Shown: positions 43,281 to 54,200 of the stretch, piece after piece | Numbering within the stretch: the stretch's first letter is position 1 | Layout of the letters: every line of letters begins with the position of its first letter | Source of the DNA: Pelomyxa schiedti | Taxonomy: Eukaryota > Evosea > Pelobiontida > Pelomyxidae | Direction of reading: 5' to 3' | DNA: 64,000 bases | Assembly (NCBI GenBank): GCA_020536535.1 | Contig: JAHLWZ010000091.1 | Location: forward strand, 931-64,930 | Translations under genes and position numbers: made by a program | The notes under the pieces: model-generated | Databases searched by the model: none | Seen by the model: the letters and a program-made list of their open reading frames with translations, nothing else | What the model was told of the DNA's origin: nothing

Positions 43281-46200
43281 TTACAACAGAAGTGTTCGTG
43301 TCACTATCTCCTCGAATGTGGGTCTTGCTGCTGGATCATTGTTCCAGCATTCTTCCATTAATTCCGCATATCGCACGTAGGATTCTGTGACAACAAATGA
43401 GACAAAGGCCGAAAATCAACTAACAACACACGGGGTATTGCGGCAGGAAGAGGAGGTCTTAAACCCTGGATGATATCGGGAATAAGGTCCGCATCCGACC
43501 TATCATTGAATGGAATCTTGCCGGTCATCATCTCCCACCTGGAAATAAAGTTGAGTGTGGAGTAATTCTGGTTACGGTAAACCCAGCTCACATTACAATC
43601 GAAAAGGAGTAAGTGTCAGCTTTTTCTGTATATGTTGACTCGGCTAGCACTTCTGGTGCTGCCCAGCAAACTTTTTAGAAATGAGGTTAAGTTAAGGGTG
43701 TTCTTCAGAGAACTTACCAGTTCCACAGACTGTCATAGCTTTGTTCACACTTTTAAATCTACTTAGACCAAAATCACAAATCTGTTTTGATCAATGTAAA
43801 ATCCTTTAAAAATGGAAGTTGTACCTTGATGTCCCACTTCTTGTTCACCTTTTTTTTATGAAGTGTGTTTTAGTTTTGTTCGGATCGGGAAGAATTCATA
43901 CCAAGACATTAGCACATTTCAAGTCACGATGTACAATGACAGGTTTGGCTGTGTGCAAAAATAGCATTCCTTGTGCAATGGAATGTGTACAAAGCTTGGT
44001 TTGATTCCATGACAACCGTTCTCCTTTGTCCAAAAGACCCTTTTATTGTTGGTTGCCAAAGAGACATCGGTTTTTTTGTTGTTACTCGAAGACTGCCAAG
44101 TTCCATGAACTCTGTAATGATACACATGTCTGGTGCTTTTAGACACGCGCCCATGAATAACACAATGCTAACGATTTTAAAAGAAGTAAAGGTATGAGGG
44201 AAGTACTTGGGGTGCCTTAGCTCACTAGTAGAGAGGTTAGGTTCTGTCATAGTGAGTTTCAAGTATTACCTCATCAACGCTATTTCTTTGAGTTGATTGT
44301 AGCGTTCACCCTCTGAATCACCCTCTTTCTGATTGAGGAGCCGTTTGACAGCAACACGCTGTCCCCTCCACTTAGCATACCAAACCTCACCAAAGTTGCC
44401 TTTCCCGATAATATGCAGTAAGTTAATTTCGTTCCACTCTACTTGCCAGCCTGATGACTCGGAGGTAATAATTGCATTCTGAGAGCTGGAAGTATTCATA
44501 AAAGCGGAGTTATAGTAGCCAGAAGAATCAAACTCCCGGCATTTCAGACTCACAGGAACAAACTAACATGATGGTTAAGGGCATCCTACAATGAATAAAC
44601 TCGGGAAAAACTTGATAAACAGTTTCAGGAGCAGAGAATCCACTCCACTTGAACGTTCCATATAATGACAAATCGCCAATGTTTCTCAATTCTTCATTTG
44701 GGTCTGATTGGATCATATCATTACATATTTTGTGCATGTCAGCACTCAAGGTTATTTGTCCTCCCTATTCGGCTAAATAAGGGCTAAATAACAGTAACAT
44801 AAAACAAAAGACACACCTGCCCAGAGGACGCCACTTTGGATGTTTTGATTACAGTTGGTCCGAAATAAGTCATTCTTTCTGTAGAAATTCGTTTAAACCA
44901 CAACTGAAGGGAAGTACTACTTGTGGTTGGATCCAAGTCAACATCTGGGTGCCCATAATGGCATCCCATTCGAACTTGTAAACCACGGAAAGCAAGTGCA
45001 CCGTCTAAGAAAGTGTGTAAGAAAGCCCTTCAGTTTAAAGCTCTTTTATACCAATGATCTGATTGCTACACAGTGAATTGGTCAACAATGTAGGGTCCCA
45101 AGGTGCTGAGATCACAGTTAAACATTGGAGAATGGAAGAAGGTACCGTTGAGCAAAGCAATCTGCGCATCATTGCAAAACCGAAGTGCTTTTAAAGGGTT
45201 TTTAAATACTACAGTAAAAGATTCCCCCTCTGTTTTAGATTCATAGCCATTGTTTTCACGGTAAGTTTTTCTAATAATGCTATTGTGCAAGCTAAGAGCT
45301 CTCTTCCTGCTGGCGTTGAGCGAAAATACATACAAAGTGAGGTTACATGATGTTGGGATCCCATTCCCACAGTGTTGCGGCGCCTCGAACCTCTAAAACG
45401 GTGAGGCACATAATACAATACGCAACTTCAACCTGTGAAAACTAAAGCTAGATTTCCCGAAGGTGCTTCTGCATCACTAAAGCTCTGTTCAACTTCCTAT
45501 GCACATTAGCTCATTCTCGTTGCTTTTGTGCGGAGAAATACAATGATGTGATTAAGGTGAGAGTCTAGCTTTTCCCATTCTTTCAAAATTTCAGCAAAGC
45601 TTGGCCGTAAGCTTGTATTGAACAATCAATGTTTTCGCCAGATGAAAGGGGAACACACTCTGGAACAACACTCCAGCAAGATTGCATGAGTTTTGCTACC
45701 GGCTCAATGACAGATGACGGTATAACGGGTCTGCAGTGCCTACTAAAAAAAAACGGTTGTGGAAGAATAGAAGTGGAACCTCAAATTTTCTTTGGTAACC
45801 TTGTGGATAACAGTGAATGCATTCATATTTTCGTATAGTCTCTCTCGCGTGAATATCTTTTAAAAGTTTACTTGTTTTCTCACAGGGAGAGTTACAAACC
45901 TCCCATAACGAAATCCCGTAAGAATATACATCTGATTTTGTGGTATAGGGTGCTTTATTTAGGACTTCTGGAGCAGCCCATTGAACCGAGCTCGAAACTC
46001 GTTTCGATCCCTCAGCAAAAATGGACATTCCGAAATCTGCCACCTGCCAAGAAAATATTGTAAACAGAATGAAGCACCACAAAAACGCACTTTACAATTG
46101 AGCTTTGAGTCCACCTAGTGTTGAAGTCAGATAACAAAGTCACAAGATTGGAAAAACCAATAAATTCGCAGGTTTTATATCACAGTGGATAATGATAGGG

Positions 46201-48780
46201 TCAAATGTGTGCAAAAAGTTTAGCCCTTTCGCAACATCTTTTGCCATAGAAAGTTTGTTCGAGAGGGAGAGAAATCTGCCTTGGTCTCGGAGGATGTCAG
46301 CAAGGGATCCCTCTGACATATACTCTGGAAAAAGGGCATGAAATAGAGGAAAAAAGCAGTAATGTTCCCCACCAGTGACAATGTACAAATACTCGGGGTC
46401 AACCCCAAAAGCCATAAAGAGTACAACCTGAATGAGGTAAGGGACCAAAATGATTAGGTTACGCTACTTGAGGATGTCTGAGAAGTCTGCTCGTTACGGT
46501 AAGAAAAAATACAGCAATTAAAAGAATTTACCTCAAAATCTCCACTTCCCGTTCAAACTCGTCTAGCTTGTGCCGAACAGTTTGGGTTTGTATCTGTTTG
46601 ACAGCTACATCAGTCCCACGCCATTCCCCTCTATTTTGTGCATTACGAAGTACTCAAAGAGTGCTGACGTGTGTACTTATATACGGTGCCAAACGATCCA
46701 ACACCAATCTGCTTGGATAATGTCAATTCCTTGGGATCTACCTTCCAGATATTAAGGGCTGTGTCTGATAGTTCATGGATTCTCTGAGAGAGGTTCTTTC
46801 CAAGACAATAAAAAAAATAAAGGAGTGATACTCTTGAGTGTCTGAAGTACCTCAGCCAAACCATTATGCTTGCGAGAATGACAAGAGTGCAAAAAGAAGT
46901 TATACTCACTCCAAGTACAAGAGCTATGAGGTATTAATAGTAAAAGTAATTAGCTTCCCTCACACATGTGTTAACATGGCTGCAAGCAACAGGCCCGCAA
47001 GGATAATTATCGTCAATTATTTTCTGTTCAAGGGCAGCAGCATTTACCAACGCGTCCTGTGCGTCTTCTAATCCTACCGCAGCGCGGCCAATCTGCTCCA
47101 TATGGGGGACTAGGAGATCAACATACTCCGGCAACCTAAACTAAAGTGAGCTTTCCATATAAAAGGGAAATCCAACCTCCAAAAATCTTTCGTGTACGGG
47201 AAAACCAAACTATAGATACTATTGTAAGGCTTGAGGCTTTGGAAAGCAGAACTCATTATAATGTCCTAATAATAGTAAAAACAGAGAGAAGGACCAAGCT
47301 ACCTTTCTTGTTGAAAATCCCCCTCTTGAAGCCCACTCTTTTTGTACAGCTTTGGAGAGAAGCCACTTGAACAAGTCAATGGCAGCTTCTTTATTCGGAG
47401 ATTTCGAGTAGATACCAAGTCCCTGGGTAATTGTTATAAGAACAAGTTTAATGTAAATGAAAACCTGTCCTCCTAGGGATACATCAAACCCAATTGGGAG
47501 TGCTGCATAAGATAAATTCGAGGAATGGAGACAAGAGACTGTATCAAGGAATGAAGGGCCGAAATTTATCTGCAGTAGTCAGGTTATGCATATGTCTCGG
47601 ATTGATACCCAAATAGTTCCCATTGCCGCAGTGCCATTGCATAGGAGCTGTCTTTATTAAGGGAAATCTGGTAACAAATGGAAGTACATTAATGACATCT
47701 GTGTGCTGAGCAGAATCACAGGGGGTCCCAATTCCATTGCATGTCTGTATCAAGTTGCGAACAAACTTCGTGGCATTAATATTTTGGGGACTATCCAGAA
47801 CACCCTCAATCTCATAGGAAGACTCGTCCCACAATTCGCCTTGTGTTCTGTTAACGAAAGTGGACTTCCTTTTTCACCCACCTCCAAATGCCCATGCAAT
47901 TTGATTCCAATTACAAGCAAATTGATCATAACACAATTCAGGATCATGACACCATGCTGCAACAAAGCCAGCAGGTGCCCCCAAAGAAGGCTTGGCATGG
48001 AACTGTTGTGCAATAGACAGTATGTCATCCCTATCAAGGTGAAATATGTGAGGTAGCCCTCTATGCTAAGAAACTCACCAGGATTCAGGTACGTCGAATC
48101 CGTTCTTCTCAAATAAGTCTTTTCGGTAAATTAAAGCCATACAATCACCATTGAAGCCAAACCCTTTTTTTAGTTAGTTTAAAGAGGAGTGGGGAAGGAA
48201 ACCCCAATAGCTCTGGCTTTGGAACTGTCCATAGTAATCAAGCTTATAGTAGTTCTCCTTTTCTGGTAACACAATATCTGTGACCTTTAGGAAATATTGT
48301 TCAACACTGCAGAAGGGGGTAAGGCAGAGTATTACATCTAAGATGTAGCCATTGTCTACTATGTCACCAACCCATTGGCTATCATAAAGGGCTAGATCAG
48401 GCCCACGCCCCACTGCCCATCCATTTGTTATGGTATTTTTGTACCACTTACAGGTATTAAACCAATAATATGGGAAAAGGCAAGGTACGTACATCTCCTA
48501 TCGGGGGGCAATCCTAACGAAAATTTAGCGTTACTCCCAACGCGTGGACGTGGTACCATTTGCACTACGGCATCAGTGTAGAGATCATCCAGCATCCTCT
48601 GCAAAATGTAACATGGTGTCCAGTCGAACCACCCGATGGTCAGGTTGACAACGTGGTGGTTTCTGCTCACTTTTTCTTCGACTGTCGCGGAGGCCGAGAT
48701 CTGCGCGAGATGTAGCGCGACACACAGCCACAAGAGTACAGGCCGCGTCGTTTCTACGGAATGGTCTGTCTGAGATCGCA
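43281..48780 (-). CDS. Receptor: family-1 solute-binding ectodomain, TM, kinase, class III cyclase-like, kinase
   Basis: The N-terminal exon (about 48780-48490) has a hydrophobic leader (LWLCVALHLAQISAS); no ATG is in frame, so the start is unresolved. The ectodomain (48700-46940) follows bacterial ABC sugar-binding proteins: GRGPDLALYDSQWVGDIVDN, YRKDLFEKNGFDVPESW, VLDSPQNINATKFVRNLIQT, GGQGLGIYSKSPNKEAAIDL and FKWLLSKAVQKEWASRGGF. Membrane span: SITSFCTLVILASIMVWL (about 46890). Kinase 1 (46760-45550): IGVGSFGTVYK, DVAVKQI, EYMSEGSLADIL, IIIHCDIKPANLL, VADFGMSIF, WAAPEVLNKAPYTTKSDVYS, LRPSFAEILKEW. Cyclase-like domain (45480-44800): TEVRGAATLWEWDP, LSLHNSIIRKTYRENNGYES, KTEGESFTVVF, TYFGPTVIKTSKVASSGQ. 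Kinase 2 (44450-43281): IIGKGNFGEVWYAKWRGQRV, AVKRLL, ELRHPNIVLFMGAC, VHRDLKCANVLV, CDFGLSRFKS, KIPFNDRSDADLI, ECWNNDPAARPTFEEIV. Both kinases keep their catalytic residues (kinase 1 is HCD, not HRD); the cyclase residues are altered. Confidence 0.92.
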
Positions 48781-49058
48781 GGTGGTATTCGGTAGTTTGT
48801 AACTTGAGTGTTGCTTTGTTCGTGTGAGATTTTGATTATTTTACAGAAATCCGATCGCGTTCAGAGATCTTCGCCCGGCACATCGATTAGGCTAAATCAA
48901 GAAGGAAGAAACCAAAGAACTATTTTTGGCTACTGGATTACATCATCCCGGGATCAACAAACCGAAAGGCATAATTTCTACATAACAAAAAAAAAACAAA
49001 CCCACAAAATAAACACGCCTCGTTGGTGCCGGTGTTGGTGCAACCACACACAATCTGA
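48781..49058. promoter_or_regulatory. Divergent spacer between receptor and F-box-like genes
   Basis: It separates two genes transcribed away from each other, so it should carry both promoters and perhaps the missing start exon of the receptor. An A-rich run lies at 48988-48998. No specific motif is claimed. Confidence 0.35.
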
Positions 49059-49699
49059 ATGATGTCGGCTGCGGTATACTGGACTGGGACGCCTCCCGTG
49101 TTGTGCTCTACGCCGATCCCTTCTTCAGCATCATTACCGCAGGCTACGAGAAAGGGCCAGATCTCGGTGTCCTCGACTGCAACTGCATCTTCGTCAGCGT
49201 CGAGTTGCGAGGAAGCTATGTCGAGGGTAGTTGGCGACGAGTATCTGGTGACTGTGGTGTTAGGCTGCATCAACAACGGAGTTGACTCGTGTCGTGCCTC
49301 TCACGTTTGCAAAAAGTGGAGGCAGCTATGCGATGAAGACTTCTACAAGGTAATAGTATCCTGTTCGGTCAACAGTCTCCTTAACATCGCCAGGAAAAGT
49401 GCAAAGAGAAGTTCTCTGGAAAAACAACGGGTGTATACAGCTCATGGAAGCACATGTTTGTTGACGGCAACAAGAAGAACTTGTCAAGCAGAGTTCGCTC
49501 TCTTAACCGCTGTGCTCGCGTCGACTGTGCCTGGTGCGCTAGGAATTCTTGCGCAGTTGCTCATTCAAGTACAAGCTTTGTACCCGTAGACTCCGCCATT
49601 GGCTCCATTGGAAACATGCATTCTGTTCAATACGCGGGCGTGTTTCACTCCATGGCTCTTGCCTGCACCCGCCTCCGAGCCATGCTGTCATCGTATTGA
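49059..49699 (+). CDS. Small F-box-like protein
   Basis: The start at 49059 (or 49062) gives MMSAAVYWTGTPPVLC and a Ser/Ala-rich leader. An F-box-like segment follows: DEYLVTVVLGCINNGVDSCR then ASHVCKKWRQLCDEDFYK, with the pattern of hydrophobic spacing and the Cys-Lys-Lys-Trp of F-box helix 3. An intron of 44 bases (about 49350-49393) joins it to EKCKEKFSGKTTGVYSSWKH then MFVDGNKKNLSSRVRSLNRC. The C-terminal part is Cys/Ala/Ser-rich, ending at 49699. About 195 residues. It may be an SCF adaptor without a separate substrate domain. It shares a spacer with the receptor gene and converges on translin with about 95 bases between stops. Confidence 0.6.
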
Positions 49700-49793
49700 T
49701 TTAACCTGTTCCCATAACAATTAACAATCACAACAAAAAAATTGCTGAGAGATTCTCTCGCTTGTTTTTATCCTTGGCTTTTTTTTTTGTTGC

Positions 49794-51021
49794 TCAACTC
49801 TTGTTGGCCTCTGGGGTAGTAGTGGTAACAGTGGATTGTTGTTGATTCTGAACGGCAGACTGAGAGGGCGTGGGTGTGGGTGTGGTAGTGGGTGCTTGTA
49901 CTGGAGGTGCTACAACAAGCCCCCTTATAGTCAGGTCGTAAATGATCTCTTCTATCTGAAGGAAAGTGGAAGAGAAAGCAAAAAGTTGTTACAAATGGGG
50001 AATGGCACACCCTTTTGAGGTCGTACTTCATAGAGTCAAATCGCTTTCTCAAACTGTCGTTCTTTAGGTTCAGTTGTTGAAACCCTACGGGATGTTAAAG
50101 AGTAAACCCAAGTATTACACTGCAAAGATACCAGAATACAAGTCATGCAAGAATGCAGAAATTTTCTGTGGTGTTGCATATTCCCCTCGAATAACACAGT
50201 TGACAGAGTATCTCACTAATTCACTTGGTATTCCGCAAAGACCTTGGGAAGTTTCTTCAGTCATTTATCCAGTCGTTACTGAGTACACACCGTGCAAATA
50301 AGTCTCAAGATCAATACCAAAAGAATCAGTGTCAGCAACAGCGGCTGCTCCATCGATGTTTCTTGTAGGAAGCCCCAAGATGGCCTGTGTAGAGTGTATA
50401 GAGAACAGCCACGTTAGTATTCTACGAAATTGACAACTCCCACTCAATTGGCATATTTAAGGAAGTACAAACTTCAATTTCTGGAATTGTCACTAATTTG
50501 GCCTCATCCAACCAGATGACTGTCGCTATAACTTGTACCTGAAATTGGATGTTACGATAACAGAGAGCTTAGCGTAACTTACAAGGTTGCTCATATGCAT
50601 CCTGAATATTTCATTGTACTTGTAAAAGAGCCCCGGTTGTATATGGCCCCGTAGTACACCGATATGTTTGCACGCGTCATTTGCCACAAGCTCTAGCACA
50701 CTTCTCCTCAGAGCTGCTCACAAAGTCAAAATGCAAAATCAGCGATGAGAAATGAGAAACAAGACCCTTGTGCATATCCACCGCAGAGAGTGCCGAAGTC
50801 CCTGACGGGAAGAAGAAGCACCGCGAAACCGCAGCAGAGCACGCTGCCACAGAGGACTGCAACAACTTTGCGGTGTCGCGGATAACTTCGCGAGTGGATT
50901 CTTCCGTAGTCAACAAAGTGCTGATCTCCTGCATCACCCCATTCACTCCCGCAATCACATCCGCGGCCGCATTACCACTAGATGTTGTAGTTGATGCCAC
51001 GGCAGATCCCTTGTTGTCCAT
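49794..51021 (-). CDS. TSN: Translin (C3PO subunit)
   Basis: Translin binds single-stranded RNA and DNA and forms the C3PO endonuclease with TRAX. The start at 51021 reads MDNKGSAVASTTTSSGN; a second frame-linked start further upstream at 51105 is less likely. Helical blocks: VIAGVNGVMQEISTLLTTEE, STREVIRDTAKLLQSSVAAC, HKGLVSHFSSLILHFDFV. Then FYKYNEIFRMHMSNLVQVIA, TVIWLDEAKLVTIPEIE, ILGLPTRNIDGAAAVADTD, FGIDLETYLHGVYSVTTG (the family 'D-x-x-x-Y-L-x-G-V' block), GIPSELVRYSVN, EYATPRKISAFLHDLYSGFN, LNLKNDSLRKRFDSMKYDLK and EEIIYDLTIRGL, nearly identical in order to animal translin. A Pro/Thr/Gln-rich tail of about 35 residues follows, ending at 49794. Five or six short introns. It lies head to head with the TENT4-like gene 215 bases away. 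Confidence 0.92.
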
Positions 51022-51236
51022 TTTAGTGTAATTTCTGTTTCGTTTGACCTGTGGAACTCCCTTCCCCCTGGAGGCATTAGGCCCAAAAGAAGAAAGAGAG
51101 CACAATCCACAATCTGAGGCTCAGTACAGAGGTCTCAGGATGGCGGAGTGTGCCTCCGGCCGGCATCAATCGTCAAAGTTGGTAATTAACTTGATTTGAG
51201 TAGCACTTCTAGTAACAGTAAAAAAAAAAAATACGT
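51022..51236. promoter_or_regulatory. Divergent spacer between translin and TENT4-like genes
   Basis: A spacer of 215 bases between two start codons pointing apart. Both genes act in RNA metabolism, so a shared promoter is possible, but no element can be named from the sequence. Confidence 0.35.
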
Positions 51237-54200
51237 ATGAGCCGCCACAACAACACTCGGCACGGCGCCGCCCACAACCAGGCAGCCCCGTCTCTGTCAG
51301 TTGCTTCCACGGTTACGTCACCCTCCCCGCAGGCGGCGGCCCCCTCCCCCAGCTCTCGCCCACAGCCCACCGGTGGGTCCCGCCGCGTCACCACTGCCAG
51401 CAGCAGCAACAGCAGCAACTGCACAAGCACCACGGCTTCGTCGGGATCTGCTGCCTCGGCAGCAGCAGCCGCCGACGACGACTCGGCCCACGTAGCCAAC
51501 TGGTTCTCACGGCTCAGCGCGCAGGGCCGTGTCGACGCCCTGACGACAGCAGATCCAATGGCCTGCCAGGCCGTCGTAAGGATGCGTGACATCGAGACCA
51601 AGGCTCTCCACCAGCCTCTCGTGCTCCCCCCGTCGCTCTTGGCTCCCCCTCCTAATCCTCCTCCGTCGTCGTCCAGTGCTTCTCCGAATGGACACGTCGG
51701 TGACGTCAATGCAACTGCGGCGACGGCCGCCGCCGCGGCGATTGCGTGCCTGTCGTTGGCTGAGTTTAGGCAGAATGTGCTAAGGGGGAAGGTGGTGCCA
51801 GTGGAGAATTGTGGGAGGAGCGCTTTTGGTGGAAGGTGTGTTGTGAGGCAGTGGTACAACCCAGTTTTCTTTTTTGGAGTCACTTTCAATTCTGATGTAT
51901 ACCCATCCCCTATATCCATTGCATTTCGGATTTTATACTATTTTAAGTCTCAGTATTGCTCAATTTGTTGGAGTCCCTCGTAAAAACAAAGAATCCCTGT
52001 CACTGACCTCTCACTCTCCCCTTTGAACCACTCACCAAAGGGAGTAGATTTCTGTAATACTCGCTGCCCTTCTATGCGGAGCCACCCCTTGTCGTGGTCC
52101 TCTTCTGCGATTTATGATGAACAACTTTTATCTGGTGTCTGTCTGGGTAAACATGGCCCTCTGGAAAACATTACCGTGAAACAATCGATAGTAGAGAATC
52201 CAGAAAACTTCATTAAAATGATGGTACTGGCCCAGTTACGACTATTCTTAACTCGAACACAGAAATCTATTTCTCGTGGTGGCTTCCTTTCCAGTCCATG
52301 TCGGATGCAATTCAACTCCGATCGGCAATGGGTTTGCCAGGACCCTGAGTGGGTGAGTGGATATTCAACACAATTGTGACAATAAACGTGCTCCTTTAAT
52401 TTGCAGTGGACTGGGGGACAGTATCACACATTGCCGCAGTTCATTGCTTTTTTACTTGAGAAGTCCCTGTGGAGTTACTACTGGTTTCATTCAGGGGAAG
52501 TACGCATGGATTCAGCAGCAAAAAGGTTTCTTTATCTTGGAGAAACGTATGCTTAATGGTCCAAGATCGCCCATCCCAAATCCAACTGTCAATCCCCCCC
52601 TACCAAGTTCGGAAATTTACCAATTTTGGCAAAATATATCAGACAGACAGAGGTATGGTCACAGACGTACCAAAAAACTGGCAAACCTTATGCACAAGGT
52701 CATGCACTATCGCCAAAATCGCTCCGTTTTTGCAGCACTTGGTTGCTAGTGTTCCCCAAAAGTACTTGGAATACCATGGTGAGCTAATCTTTTTAGTGTG
52801 ATTAAGTAACGTGCATGCGTAGATTTATTGGAACTCCTTCAAGATTTGCCATCATTTTCTCATTTTCTCTTGCACAGTGACGAGAGAGTTTTCATTGACA
52901 ACCTTTTTTCCTCCCCTTTGTACAGGTAAGAACATTCCTAAACTTTTTTCCTCCATTCTAAAGCAACTGCAGGGCCGGGTCACACTCTGATAAGCTCATT
53001 CTGCAAATGGGAAATATCATTCGACAAAGTTTAACTGACAAAACCACACAAGTCCCTCCCATCCCTCTTGGTATTTTTAATGACTTCAAGGAGAACAATA
53101 CATTGAGCCCTGGTGACCACCAGAAAAAGAAAAAGAAGCAAAAGAGTCCATCTCAATCACCCAAATCGAAAAGGTGAGAACACGTTGCCCAACATTGGAG
53201 AAAATAAACTTCTTCAGGAGAGAATGTGAAAATGAAGTTCAGAAACTGCTTTCACGACAAGTTTACCACCTTTTTCCTATCATTTTAGAAAACAAGCCTG
53301 ACACTAGGGTTTCGAGAAAAGACCTGATGTGACAACTACCCCATCTGCCACACCAACTGAAACAGCAGCAATTCTTCCCACAGCCCCAATTCCCACCAAA
53401 ACCACGCAAAAGAAGCCAGCAAGGCAAATCGTGGAACCCCCCACAGCGGCAGCCCTTGATCTTGCAAGCAGCAAACCACTTCACATGCTCACGACAAAAT
53501 CACACCCTCCTTCTCCTATAGATACACTGGACTTAGTTACTCCCCCACCACCCCTCAAGCAAACTCCTCCTCCCAAGCCAGCCAGACCAAATCAAAAGGT
53601 ATGGAACACCTCACATCAACTCCAAACTCATCTGCTACAAGGGGATGGCAGATGCCTTAGATCTGGCACGTGAAAAAAGAACGAACAAGCCAGTACCTCC
53701 ACAAAAGCCACAAGCACAAGAAGAAACCCTTCTGAGCAAAAGGACACGTTCCAATAGCCTTACTCAACTAAAAGAGGGCAAAGGAAAGTCACAAGGATGG
53801 CATAGTAACAGTACACCTACTACCCCTCCAAGCAGCCCAACTATTACAGCAGTTTCACACATAAATTCACCACCATTACCTGCAAAATCCGCTGTCAATA
53901 AAGTAACTTCTCCCCTCCTATCTCCTTCCACCATTCCAAGCTCCGTGGTGCCTTCAGCAAAATCCGTAGATAACTCAGTGTGTCTTTAACTACTTGAAGG
54001 CCTATTTCTTAACGAATGACAGAAGTCACAAAGAAGAGCACACACTGATCCATCTGTCCCCATCCACTCTCGCCCACGTTCTTCCAGCATGAATCGGGAA
54101 GATCGCCCAGCTCCACTTCAAAATAAACTTTCAGCTCATCTTGACTTAGCAACTACCACACAAGTGCACAAGAACCGAAAAGGCAAACCCGTTCCACCAG

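Noticed and set aside
44210-44265. TTAGCTCACTAGTAGAGAGG resembling a tRNA A box
   Set aside because: It is the complement of an intron end and the exon encoding ELRHPN of kinase 2; splicing there restores the kinase frame.
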